A DNA stretch of 64,000 nucleotides from Streptomyces griseoviridis. GTDB lineage: Bacteria > Actinomycetota > Actinomycetes > Streptomycetales > Streptomycetaceae. Where the stretch lies: assembly GCF_005222485.1 (NCBI RefSeq), contig NZ_CP029078.1:372001-436000 (forward strand), in the 5' to 3' direction. How positions within the stretch are numbered: position 1 is the stretch's first letter; every line of letters starts with the position of its first letter. Positions 26,897 to 34,952 of this stretch are shown here, piece by piece. Made by a program: the position numbers and the translations under genes. The notes under the pieces are model-generated. The model was given only the letters and a program-made list of their open reading frames with translations, was not told the origin of the DNA and searched no databases.

Positions 26897-27925
26897 TCAC
26901 ACTCCTCGCCCGGCCGCCGGCGTCACGCGGGCCAGCACCAGGTTGACGATCAGGTTGAAGGTGACGACCAGGAGGATCGACACCACGAGGACGCCCTGCA
27001 CGGCGGGTACGTCGCCGGCCTGGGCGGAGTCGTTGGCGAACCGGCCGAAGCCCTGGAGGCCGAAGATCCACTCGGTGACGACGGAGGCGCCGACCAGGGC
27101 GGGGAACTTCAGCCCGAGGGTGGCGAGAGCGGGCCCGAGCCCGTTGCGCAGCACGTGCCGGAAGAAGATCCGCCGCGGGCCGAGTCCCCTGACCACCGCC
27201 CCGGTCACGTAGTTCTCGCTGTAGGCGGCGACCAGGCTGCCGCGCAGCTGCCTGGCGACGTCGGCGATCACGTCGAAGCTCAACGCGAGGGCGGGCAGCG
27301 TGATGTGGGCGAGCCAGGGGCCGACTCCCTGTTCGGGCGGGACGTATCCGGCGGACGGGAACAGGCCGAGGCCGACCGCGAGGACACCGGCCAGCAGGAT
27401 GCCGACGACGAACGCGGGCATCACCGAGATCACCGTGACGAACCCGGTGACGGCGCGGTCGATCCAGGTGGTGCGCCGCACCGCGGCGAGGGTGCCGAGG
27501 ACGAGTCCGACGCTCACCCCGATGAGCAGCGCGAAGGTGGCCACGGAGAGGCTGACGCCGAGGCCCAGACCGATCAGGGTGGAGATGTCGGCGCCGTTGG
27601 TCCAGCTGGTGCCGAGCCTGCCGTGCAGGACACCGCCGAACCAGTCGGCGTACTGGGTGAGGAAGGGCCGGTCGAGTCCCCAGTGGGCCTCGACCCGGGC
27701 GATGGCCTCGGGTGTCGCGTCCTCGCCCAGTTGGACGCGGGCCGGGCTGAGGCCGCTGAGCGAGCGCAGCGCGAACGTCACGAAGGTCGCGACCACGAAG
27801 ACGGGTACGAAGATCGCGATCGACCGGGCGAGGGTGGTCAGGGCCCGGACCGCGGTGCGCCTGATCCCGGCGGTGGCGCCGCCGCGCCGCGGGGCCGGCG
27901 CGGGGCTCAGGTCGGTCGTCGTCAT
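26897..27925 (-). CDS. ABC transporter permease, DppB type
   Basis: A 342-aa permease with six hydrophobic segments, the typical large loop RVEAHWGLDRPFLTQYADWFGGVLHGRLGTSW and the coupling loop YVTGAVVRGLGPRRIFFRHVLRN. The first 30 residues are a cytoplasmic extension. The gene follows the binding-protein gene by 32 bases. Confidence 0.93.
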   Translation of the reverse strand: MTTTDLSPAPAPRRGGATAGIRRTAVRALTTLARSIAIFVPVFVVATFVTFALRSLSGLSPARVQLGEDATPEAIARVEAHWGLDRPFLTQYADWFGGVLHGRLGTSWTNGADISTLIGLGLGVSLSVATFALLIGVSVGLVLGTLAAVRRTTWIDRAVTGFVTVISVMPAFVVGILLAGVLAVGLGLFPSAGYVPPEQGVGPWLAHITLPALALSFDVIADVARQLRGSLVAAYSENYVTGAVVRGLGPRRIFFRHVLRNGLGPALATLGLKFPALVGASVVTEWIFGLQGFGRFANDSAQAGDVPAVQGVLVVSILLVVTFNLIVNLVLARVTPAAGRGV

Positions 27926-27957
27926 GGTGCTGCCCCTTCCTTGGTGGTGGCCGGTGG

Positions 27958-29535
27958 TCAGTTGGCGCCGGAGAGGGTCACGCCGGTCCATTCGAGGTGG
28001 GCCGGGTTCGCGGGGAGCGAGGAGAGCGACGGGCTCTTGGCGAAGAGGTTGGGCGAGGAGAAGGTGAAGACGAGGGCCTTGCTCGCGAGCCCCGCCCGGG
28101 TCGCGGCACGCAGCACGCGCGGGTAGTCGGGGTCGTCGAGCGGGGTCCTGCGGACCTCGGCGACGGCGGCCTCGAAACCGTCGGGCTCGTACGGGGAGGA
28201 GAGGTTGAGCGGGCCGTCGGGTCCGAAGTGGGCGGTGAGGGTCTGGACCGCGGAGTCGCGGCCGGTGGTGGAGTACAGCGAGAACGTCAGGTCCTTCGCG
28301 AAGAACGGGGTCGCCCAGTTCTTGTCGATCTTGATGGTGACGGTGATGCCGACCTTCGCCAGCTGCGACTGGACGATCTCCGCCTGCGGGTCCTCGGCGG
28401 GCACCACCAGGTTCAGTCTGAGGTCGCCCGCCCGGTAACCGGCCTGCGCCAGCAGCCTCTTGGACTCGGCCGGGTCGTAGGGGTAGGTGTTCTCGGACGC
28501 CGGGTCGTAGGCCGTGTAGCCCTTCGGGAAGGGCTGGTCGGTGGTCTCGCCGCGGCCGAAGGTCAGCTTGTCGACGAACTCCTCGCGGTCGATCGCGTGG
28601 CGGACGGCGTCGACGACCTTGTCGTTGTCGAAGGGCGCCTTGTTGATGTTGAGGCTGATGTTCGAGGCGTTGAAGCCGGGTTGGACGAAGACGTCGAGCC
28701 CGGCCTTCTCGGCGGCGTCGGCCTGGCTGGGTTCGATGTCGGCGAAGTTGTAGACGCCGGTGCGCAGTCCGGAGACGACGGTCGACGCGTCGGGCGCCGA
28801 GGTCAGTTCGACGTGGTCGATGTGGATGTTCTCGGCGTCCCAGTAGGCGGGGTTCTTCTTCAGGACGACCTTGGTGCCGGGGACGAGCTGGGTGACGGTG
28901 AACGGGCCCGCGCCGACCGGGTTCTGGTCGAGCTTCTCGGGCGCGGCGGCGGCCTTGGGGCTGGCGATCTGCAGGACGCGCTGGCCGAGCAGTTGCGGGA
29001 TCTGGTAGTCGACCTGGGTGAGGTGGACGACCGCGTCGAGCCCCTTGGCGTCCACGGACCTGATGGAGGTGAGGTCGCCGAACAGGGCGGAGTTCTGCTG
29101 CTTCTTGGCGCGTTCGACGGCGGCCTTCACGGCGGCGGCGTCGACCGGTTCGCCGTCGCTGAAGGTGAGGCCGGGACGCAGATGGAAGGTGATCTGATCG
29201 CCCTTCTTGTTGTACTCCCAGCTCTTGGCGAGGTCGGGGACGGCGTTGCCCTTGCTGTCGGTCTTCGTCAACGAGGCATACACGAGGGCGAGTTCGCGGA
29301 ACTGGGCGCCGCTGCCCGAGACGACCGGGTCCCAGTGGGCGGGGAAGTAGGAGGACGCCCACTTGAGGGTGGAGCCCGTGCCCGCGCCGGCCGAGGCGTC
29401 TCCGCCGCAGGCGCTGAGCGCGGGGACGAGAAGGGCGGCGAGGGCAGTGGCGAGGGCCGTGGCGCGCGGCGGGCGGGCGCGGCCCGGGAGTCGGGGGGCG
29501 GCTTGGGCGGGTCGGGGCGTGGGACGTCCGGGCAT
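27958..29535 (-). CDS. ABC transporter solute-binding lipoprotein, DppA/OppA (SBP_bac_5) type
   Basis: A 525-aa extracytoplasmic binding protein: positively charged start, hydrophobic core and lipobox LSAC, then the family 5 fold (WEYNKKGDQITFHLRPGLTFSDGEPVDA; PVGAGPFTVTQL; NKAPFDNDKVVDAVRHAIDREEFVDKL). Family 5 proteins bind peptides, nickel, glutathione and other compounds. The leader-peptide context and the downstream monooxygenase suggest a sulfur-containing solute. First large gene after the leader peptide, with about 300 bases of untranslated sequence before it. Confidence 0.93.
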   Translation of the reverse strand: MPGRPTPRPAQAAPRLPGRARPPRATALATALAALLVPALSACGGDASAGAGTGSTLKWASSYFPAHWDPVVSGSGAQFRELALVYASLTKTDSKGNAVPDLAKSWEYNKKGDQITFHLRPGLTFSDGEPVDAAAVKAAVERAKKQQNSALFGDLTSIRSVDAKGLDAVVHLTQVDYQIPQLLGQRVLQIASPKAAAAPEKLDQNPVGAGPFTVTQLVPGTKVVLKKNPAYWDAENIHIDHVELTSAPDASTVVSGLRTGVYNFADIEPSQADAAEKAGLDVFVQPGFNASNISLNINKAPFDNDKVVDAVRHAIDREEFVDKLTFGRGETTDQPFPKGYTAYDPASENTYPYDPAESKRLLAQAGYRAGDLRLNLVVPAEDPQAEIVQSQLAKVGITVTIKIDKNWATPFFAKDLTFSLYSTTGRDSAVQTLTAHFGPDGPLNLSSPYEPDGFEAAVAEVRRTPLDDPDYPRVLRAATRAGLASKALVFTFSSPNLFAKSPSLSSLPANPAHLEWTGVTLSGAN

Positions 29536-29815
29536 GGGGTTTCTCTCTCTGGCGGCGTCGGCCCGGTGCGCCCCGGCCGTCCGGCCGCCGCCGGGCGTGC
29601 GGCGACGGCGTGCCGGCGCACGCGTCGGGCGGGCCGGGTCAGGGCGGTGGGCGGCTGGTGCGCGGGGCGGACCGGGGCAGGTAACGGCGGAACGGGCTCC
29701 GGTGAGCCGGGAGTTACTGGGGGATCGGCCCGCGCGGTGCGGCGGGCGGGCCGGCGTGGGAGGGTCGCGGACGGCGGTGGCGGTCGGCCCGCGCCGAAGG
29801 GGCGTCAGGCGGCGG
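29536..29815 (-). other. Leader-to-binding-protein untranslated region
   Basis: About 280 bases between the leader peptide and the binding-protein gene. It is very GC-rich, with several short inverted repeats and no convincing gene. GAGAG-type purines stand before the ATG at 29535. Apart from the hairpin at 29816-29836 I could not resolve defined alternative structures by eye. Confidence 0.5.
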
Positions 29816-29836
29816 CCGGCCGTGGCCTGCGGCCGG
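29816..29836 (-). promoter_or_regulatory. Hairpin abutting the leader-peptide stop (possible attenuator element)
   Basis: Read on the minus strand, CCGGCCG-CAGGCCA-CGGCCGG forms a 7-bp all-GC stem with a 7-base loop, starting at the base after the leader TGA. A ribosome at the stop codon would cover it. No U tract follows, so a classical intrinsic terminator is not shown. Confidence 0.5.
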
Positions 29837-29911
29837 TCAGCGACAGAGGGCGCTACAGGTGCGCCGCAGATCCACGTAGCGGCACACCACTGCGGGGTGC
29901 GTCGTGAGCAT
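29837..29911 (-). CDS. Cys-rich leader peptide of a sulfur-responsive operon (24 aa)
   Basis: A 24-codon gene (ATG at 29911, TGA at 29837-29839) encoding a peptide that starts MLTTHPAVV and ends VDLRRTCSALCR. The HVDLRR...SALCR ending is the signature of actinobacterial leader peptides found upstream of sulfur-uptake ABC transporters; here there are three Cys codons, two in the last six residues. Two further in-frame ATGs lie 6 and 9 bases upstream, but the promoter predicts transcription starting at or beside the A at 29911, so the message may be leaderless. Likely role: Cys-dependent attenuation of the downstream importer and monooxygenase. Confidence 0.8.
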   Translation of the reverse strand: MLTTHPAVVCRYVDLRRTCSALCR

Positions 29912-29918
29912 GCCCATC

Positions 29919-29965
29919 ATCCTGGGGTCGGTCCGGGCGACTGTCAATGGACACCTACAGGTGTC
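29919..29965 (-). promoter_or_regulatory. Sulfur-locus promoter with palindromic operator
   Basis: On the minus strand, TTGACA (29947-29942), a 17-base spacer and CAGGAT (29924-29919) form a good promoter. Directly upstream is GACACCT-AC-AGGTGTC (29965-29950), a perfect 7-bp inverted repeat in an activator-like position. The Rrf2 regulator two genes upstream is the obvious candidate protein; this is inferred. Confidence 0.7.
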
Positions 29966-30005
29966 TCATTGGCCGGACGGTCGGCCCGATCCGGCCACCG
30001 ATCCA

Positions 30006-30923
30006 TCAGCCGGTAGGCGAAACCCGAGGTCGCAGGGCCGGGTGGGTGGCGGCCTCGTCGGGATGCAGCCACAGCGGGCCGCCCTCGGTCTCCACCCGGA
30101 CGGCGTGCAGCGGCGGCCAGGCGCCGCGCACCAGTACGGCGGACTCGGGCCCGGTCAGGCTGCGGTGACGGGCCAGTGCCTCGTCAGGGCCGAGCGGCAC
30201 CGGCGTGCGCGGCAGTCCGGGCCGCAGCGCCTCGACGGCGGCGGCGTACTCCTCGTACGGCCGCCAGCCCGGCACCACCCGGTGCCCGTCGGCGCCGCGC
30301 ACCACCACCGTGGGCAGGGCGTACCGGTGCGCACCGTCGGGCGTCTCCTTGGCCGCCCCCGGGTGGGGCGATCCGCCGGGCGGGGCGAACGCCTCGGGCA
30401 GCGGGGCGCGCGCCTCCGCCCGGTCGGCCCGCACCGCGTCGACGACGCTCCCGTGGACCGCGTCGGCGGCCAGCCGCGCCGGGTCGAGCCCCGGCACGCC
30501 CCGCGCGGCGTCGAGCGCGGAGGCGAGGGTGTCGGCCGGTTCACCGAGCACGAACACCGTCTCCCGCAGCCGTCGCAGCACCCGGTCGGCGACCGAAGTG
30601 CCCTGCCGTTCGGCCGCCTTGGCGACCTGCGAGGCCGGCCAGGAACTCGCCGCGACCCGGCTCAGCGGCACCGCTCGCGGCGCCCGGGTCTGCTCCGCGA
30701 TCCCGGCCACGTACCGCGCGTACCAGGCGGTCTCGGCGGCCGGGTCGGGGGCCGGGTCGTCGTCGTGGTCGAAGAGGACGGCGTGGACGCGGCGCCAGTG
30801 GACCCGGCCGTCGAGGGCGGCCCGCAGCCGCCGGAAGACGGGTTCCGAGCCCCACGCCCACGGGCACAACGGGTCGGTGTACTCGACGACTTCGAGCGGC
30901 GCGGGCTCCCGGGCGCCGGTCAC
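30006..30923 (-). CDS. DsbA/FrnE-like thioredoxin-fold protein with single active-site Cys
   Basis: A 305-aa protein whose N-terminus VVEYTDPLCPWAWGSEPVFRRL is the DsbA/FrnE-type thioredoxin fold. The usual CPWC reads CPWA, so only one redox Cys remains, and disulfide exchange would have to work by a monothiol or non-redox route. No signal peptide, so cytoplasmic. Its GTG overlaps the stop of the Rrf2 gene (GTGA). It lies upstream of the sulfur importer on the same strand and may take part in thiol handling. Confidence 0.8.
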   Translation of the reverse strand: MTGAREPAPLEVVEYTDPLCPWAWGSEPVFRRLRAALDGRVHWRRVHAVLFDHDDDPAPDPAAETAWYARYVAGIAEQTRAPRAVPLSRVAASSWPASQVAKAAERQGTSVADRVLRRLRETVFVLGEPADTLASALDAARGVPGLDPARLAADAVHGSVVDAVRADRAEARAPLPEAFAPPGGSPHPGAAKETPDGAHRYALPTVVVRGADGHRVVPGWRPYEEYAAAVEALRPGLPRTPVPLGPDEALARHRSLTGPESAVLVRGAWPPLHAVRVETEGGPLWLHPDEAATHPALRPRVSPTG

Positions 30924-31342
30924 GCGGCGCCCCGCCCGACGGCGGGCGCGGGCAGCAGCGAGGCGAGGTCGACCCCGGCGAGGACGGCCGCGGTGTCGGC
31001 CTCGATCCGCCGCCACACATCGGGCAGTCCAGCGGCGGGACCGGGGTAGTCGAGCCCGGCGAGGGGGGCGCCGCGCAGGGTGATCAGATCGCCGTCGACG
31101 GCGCGGACGACGTCGAGGAGGGTGATGTCGGCGGCGGCCCTGCCCAGCCAGTAGCCGCCTTCGCAGCCGCGCTGGCTGCGCACCAGCCCGGCCTTGCGCA
31201 GCTCGTTCACCACGGACTTGAGGAACCGGAACGGAATCTCCTGCGAGGAGGCCACGGCCTCGCAGGTCAGCGGGCGGTCGGGGTGGCGGGCCAGCTCCAG
31301 CAGGGCCCGGGTGGCGTAGTCCGCCTTCGCGGAGATGTACAT
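30920..31342 (-). CDS. Rrf2 family transcriptional regulator
   Basis: A 140-aa Rrf2 protein: MYISAKADYATRALLELA, HTH region EAVASSQEIPFRFLKSVVNELRKAGLVRSQRGCEGGYWLGR. The three clustered Cys that bind Fe-S in IscR/NsrR are absent (one Cys in RGCEGG), so it resembles the non-cluster CymR branch, which controls cysteine metabolism in Firmicutes. Coupled to the DsbA-like gene and just upstream of the sulfur locus, so a sulfur-status regulator is plausible. Start with the family-typical MYISAK. Confidence 0.85.
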   Translation of the reverse strand: MYISAKADYATRALLELARHPDRPLTCEAVASSQEIPFRFLKSVVNELRKAGLVRSQRGCEGGYWLGRAAADITLLDVVRAVDGDLITLRGAPLAGLDYPGPAAGLPDVWRRIEADTAAVLAGVDLASLLPAPAVGRGAA

Positions 31343-31444
31343 GCGACCATCATGCAGGACCGGCTCCCGTCGCCGGGCGGGTTCTGCCGGGTCCCGCCCT
31401 TCGTTGCGGGAACATTGCCGCAGGTGAACCGTAAAGGCCACCTC

Positions 31445-31474
31445 TTGACATCCTTTTCGGGGGCGTCCTAGCGT
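31445..31474 (+). promoter_or_regulatory. Promoter of a leaderless cupin transcript
   Basis: TTGACA (31445-31450), 18-base spacer, TAGCGT (31469-31474). The ATG at 31482 lies 7 bases past the -10, so transcription should begin at or next to it, giving a leaderless message. AGGTG (31422-31426) and CACCT (31439-31443) flank the upstream side. Confidence 0.65.
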
Positions 31475-31481
31475 CCCCGCC

Positions 31482-31997
31482 ATGAGCGAGCCGCTGACGA
31501 CGCCCGGCGAGGGCTTCCATCCCCATCTGCACGAGACCCCGGACGACGCGGCCGACCCGGTGGCGCCCCTGCGGACCCGGCTGCACCACATCCGCGCCGA
31601 TGCCCTCGACGGCGGCACCGCCCAGACCGGCGGGATGCGGCGCTTCGCCGCGATCAGCGGGCGGAGCGTCGGCTCGGAGAAGCTGTGGATGGGGCAGACC
31701 CATGTGGCGCCCGCGACCGCCAGCTCCGACCACCACCACGGCGCGTCGGAGACCGCGATCTACGTGGTGAGCGGCCGGCCCGAGTTCGTCTTCCTGGACG
31801 ACAGCGGCGGCACGCCCGAGGAGGTGCGGCTGCGCGCCTCCCCCGGCGACTACATCTTCGTCCCGCCGTACGTACCGCACCGCGAGGAGAACCCGGACCC
31901 GCGGGAGGAGGCGGTGGTGGTCATCGCGCGCAGCACCCAGGAGGCGATCGTGGTGAACCTTCCGCACCTGTACGTCCTCACCGAGGATGGCGCCTGA
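31482..31997 (+). CDS. Cupin domain protein
   Basis: A 171-aa single-domain cupin: motif 1 SDHHHGASETAIYVVSGRPEFVF and motif 2 GDYIFVPPYVPHREENP supply the His/Glu metal ligands. The fold covers isomerases, dioxygenases and sensors, so the role is open. It is divergent from the Rrf2 gene and has no Shine-Dalgarno sequence, consistent with leaderless expression. Confidence 0.82.
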   Translation: MSEPLTTPGEGFHPHLHETPDDAADPVAPLRTRLHHIRADALDGGTAQTGGMRRFAAISGRSVGSEKLWMGQTHVAPATASSDHHHGASETAIYVVSGRPEFVFLDDSGGTPEEVRLRASPGDYIFVPPYVPHREENPDPREEAVVVIARSTQEAIVVNLPHLYVLTEDGA

Positions 31998-32195
31998 CCT
32001 CGCGGGGCGCCGTCGCGAGCTGAGACACGACGGACGCGTCGGCCTGGGGGCGAACGGCACTTGCCCCAAGTCCGGGTGGGCGCGGGGGGCGGTTGCGCCG
32101 ACTCGGCGCAGCCGAGCGGGCTGTCCGAAGTCACGTGCCGACTGCGCGGCCCGCAGGAGCGTCACTGGGGCGGCGGTGGACGTCGTCCGGCGCGC

Positions 32196-32559
32196 TCAGC
32201 CGTCCGCTGCCGCCAGTGCCGCGACCGCGGGGATTGCCGCGAAGGCCTCGCGCAGGTGCCGGACGAGCACCGCGCGGTCCTGCCGTGCGGCGTCCGCCGA
32301 GGTCCAGGGCTCCAGCGCGCGGTGGCAGGCGGCGAGCATGAGGGCGGGCAGCAGGCGCGGTTCGATACGGCCGGGGAACTGTCCGGCCAGCCGGTCCGCC
32401 ACGATCCGCTCGACGCTCGCGGAGACCTCAGAACAGTGGCGCAGGCTGTGCGCGGTCAGCGTCGGCGTGAGGCCGGACTGCGACTCGACTGGCCAGGAAG
32501 CGCCGCTCCCATCCGTCCGTCAACCGCTCCGACGCCGCGAACAGCGCGTCCTTGTACTG
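32196..32559 (-). pseudogene. Remnant of a TetR family regulator (C-terminal domain, frameshifted)
   Basis: The minus strand encodes a TetR-like C-terminal ligand domain in two frames. ALFAASERLTDGWERRFLAS is in one frame (about 32559-32490). It continues in another as SGLTPTLTAHSLRHCSEVSA and on to RLLPALMLAACHRALEPW, ending at 32196. The join needs a frameshift near 32480, and no N-terminal HTH is found upstream, so the gene is both truncated and shifted. It sits in a stretch without intact genes. Confidence 0.6.
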
Positions 32560-32763
32560 CGGGCCGACCTCAGCCGGCTCGCCGCACTCACCGCCCGCGG
32601 CGAGCGGGACCCACAGGTCGCCCTGCGGACCGACTGGACACGGGTGGCACAGGCAGTCACCGAAGCGGCAGGCCGCCGCGTACCCGGCAGAGCCGTCATC
32701 GGCATCCACTGACTGGCCGGACGACGTCCACCGCTGGCCCTGTGACGATCATGCGGACGCGCC

Positions 32764-33144
32764 TCAGAGCGGGGTCGGAAGGTTCCAGAAGGCGTCCGAC
32801 CGCTTGACGACCGTTCGGAGTTCGCGGGCGCTCCGTGGTGACAGTGCCCGCATCACGGTGTCGAGGAGGGCTCGGGCTTCGAGAGGGTCGCCGCAGCAGT
32901 ACCCGTGCGGGTTGCCCCACTCGTAGTCGTGCCACAGGGTGCGCGCGGGCTGGTGGACGTAGTCCTTCCACAGGCCCACAGCCGCGCTGACGTCGCCTGG
33001 CCAGAGGTAGTTGTGCGTGTGCTCAAGACGGATGATCTCGGAGAGCGCGCGCGAGGACAGGCCGTCGATCACCTGCCTGGTACGCGTGGTCCGGTGGCCG
33101 CAGGGGGCGCCGGCGCGGAGATGTCCTGGCCGTCTACGCGGCAT
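32764..33144 (-). CDS. Conserved actinobacterial hypothetical protein
   Basis: A 126-aa soluble protein with no recognised domain. Its start (MPRRRPGHLRAGAPCGHRTTRTRQVID) and core (WPGDVSAAVGLWKDYV, ARELRTVVKRSD) resemble short Streptomyces hypotheticals I recall, which supports it being real. Cysteines occur as CGH and YCCG. Its surroundings are degenerate, so it may be a stray survivor or itself decaying. Confidence 0.5.
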   Translation of the reverse strand: MPRRRPGHLRAGAPCGHRTTRTRQVIDGLSSRALSEIIRLEHTHNYLWPGDVSAAVGLWKDYVHQPARTLWHDYEWGNPHGYCCGDPLEARALLDTVMRALSPRSARELRTVVKRSDAFWNLPTPL

Positions 33145-33457
33145 GGACCTTTCGGTTCGTCATCATGCGGAACACGGTGCCATGATCTCGAACGGTGTCT
33201 CAACAGGATTCGCTCACCTGGAACTTCACCGGACGGGGGTGTCAGATCCTGTGCTCTGGCCGAGGTGCACGCACGCGGTCACCGCCGTCCGGCTCCGAGC
33301 GGCTGCTGAACGGCTCGTCGCGGTCGGCGAGTTGCGCGGCCGGCGGGCCACTGGGCCCGGATCCCACACCCGGCTCCCGCTCGCCGCGGACCTGCGCCGG
33401 TCCTGGGAGCAGCCGACCGTCTCCGACACGCTCACCCTGTCCGGGTACGCCGGGGGC
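33145..33457. other. Gene-poor interval
   Basis: About 310 bases without a supported gene. A forward frame gives a plausible-looking stretch (AVTAVRLRAAAERLVAVGEL ... TLSGYAG) with no start, no known domain and run-on into the antisense of the next gene. I read it as degenerate or non-coding, continuous with the decayed region to its left. Confidence 0.4.
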
Positions 33458-34258
33458 TCACACCCCGGCCAGGCGCAGGAGTTCCGTCGCCTCGGCTGCG
33501 ACGCCTGGCGCCGCGAGCAGCAACGGCTTGTCGTAGCGCGGGACTTCGGGCAGGGCGACGGCGCCGGCCTCGGTGGCGATGAGCAGGGCGGGCGCGCCGT
33601 CGACGTGGTGGAACTCGCCGATCGCGGTGGCCGCGGCCCGTCCGGCGGCGACCTGTGCGAGGGAGAGGGCCGTGGAGCCCATCACCCGGACCGTGCAGTG
33701 CCGGTCGGCGAGTTGGGCGAGGAGCGCGTCCATGCCGGGCCAGTGGGCGTGCGCCGCCCACTCGGTGAGGAAGACATGGCCGGTGAGCGCGGTGTGTTCG
33801 GCGGCCCGGACCGGGCGGCCGTTGAGCCGGGCGCCCGCGCCGCGCACCGCCGTGAACGTCTCGCCCCGCCAGGGGTCGGCCACGACGCCCACCAGCGGGG
33901 TGCCGTCGGGGGCGACGAGGCCCAGGGAGAAGGAGCACCAGCCGATGCCGTGGGCGAAGTTGGTGGTGCCGTCGACCGGGTCGACCACCCAGTGCGGGGC
34001 GCCGGGGGCGCCGTCGGTCACGCCGTACTCCTCGCCGACGACGCCGTGCGTCGGGAAGGCCGCGCCCAGCACCTCGCGGACGTGCCGTTCGACCCGTTCG
34101 TCGGTGTCGGTGACGATGTCCGCGGGGCTGTCCTTCTCCCGCACGTCGTGCGCGGGGGCGCCGGCGCCCGATCGCCGGATGGTCTCCGCGGCCCAGGCCG
34201 CGAGTTCGGTCGCCACCTCCAGGGCCCGCGCCAGGGAGATCTCCGGGTCCGTGTTCAC
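33458..34258 (-). CDS. Inositol monophosphatase family protein
   Basis: A 266-aa Mg-dependent phosphatase of the IMPase fold: DTDERVER, GEEYG (metal-binding Glu), and DPVDGTTNF, the main metal/phosphate motif. The second motif, usually WD-x-AAG, reads HHVDGAPALLIATEAGA, keeping the Asp but losing the Trp. Substrates in the family include inositol phosphate, histidinol phosphate and PAP. ATG at 34258 just after purine-rich sequence; flanked by a degenerate stretch downstream. Confidence 0.88.
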   Translation of the reverse strand: MNTDPEISLARALEVATELAAWAAETIRRSGAGAPAHDVREKDSPADIVTDTDERVERHVREVLGAAFPTHGVVGEEYGVTDGAPGAPHWVVDPVDGTTNFAHGIGWCSFSLGLVAPDGTPLVGVVADPWRGETFTAVRGAGARLNGRPVRAAEHTALTGHVFLTEWAAHAHWPGMDALLAQLADRHCTVRVMGSTALSLAQVAAGRAAATAIGEFHHVDGAPALLIATEAGAVALPEVPRYDKPLLLAAPGVAAEATELLRLAGV

Positions 34259-34458
34259 GCAGCCGCCTCCTCGTTCGTCATGACGCCGATCCTGTCACCA
34301 CGGGACGCGGACTCCGGGCAGGAGAGGGGGCGACGCGGGTGCCGGGCGAGCAGTGTCCGTGCCCTGTCCGGCCGGAAGGGGAAGCCGGGGTGCCGCCGAC
34401 CCGTCCGGGCGCCGACGATCGCGTGCCGGAGCACGCCGGAGCGCGCCGGGCCCCCGGT

Positions 34459-34952
34459 TCAGCCCCGCGGTCCGTCGGCCTGCGGGCGCAGGATGAGGCA
34501 GGTGGTGGTGGCGTGCGCGATCAGCTTCCCGTTCTCGTCGTGGACCCGGCCCTCGGCGGTCGCGGTGCTGCGGCCCAGGTGGATGACCGACCCGTCGGCG
34601 GTGAGGTCTGGCCCCCGGTGCCGGCGGCGCGGATGTAGTTCACCTTCAGTTCGAGGGTGGTGTAGCCGACGCCCGGCGGCAGGGTGCTGTGCACCGCGCA
34701 GCCCATGACGGAGTCCAGCAGGGTGGCCGCGATGCCGCCGTGGACCGTGCCGAGCGGGTTCGCGAACTCCGGGCGGGTGGTGAGGGAGATGACCATGCGG
34801 CCGTGCTCCACCTCGTCGAACCGCATCCCGAGGAGCCGTCCGATGAAGGGGGCGTCGGGCTCGCCGAGGGCGCCGGCCTGGATCAGGCGCAGCACCTCAA
34901 GACCGGAGAGAGCCGAGAGGTCAGTGGGGTCGGTGAGATCGGTGGTGGTCAT
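34459..34952 (-). pseudogene. PaaI-type hotdog thioesterase, frameshifted
   Basis: The first part (MTTTDLTDPTDLS ... GTVHGGIAATLLDSVMGCAVHSTLP ... ELKVNYIRAAGTGG) is a PaaI-type acyl-CoA thioesterase with the GGIAATLLDS active-site helix. At about 34605-34616 the frame is lost. The family C-terminus (DLTADGSVIHLGRSTATAEG ... LIAHATTTCLIL) continues in another frame to a TGA at 34459. A one-base loss beside a G5/C5 run explains it; this may be true mutation or a sequencing error. The ATG overlaps the TetR stop (ATGA). Confidence 0.75.

Noticed and set aside
32428..32709. 93-codon minus-strand frame as an intact gene
   Set aside because: Only its C-terminal third resembles TetR; the N-terminal part has an unlikely composition and no domain. 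Treated as part of the remnant.
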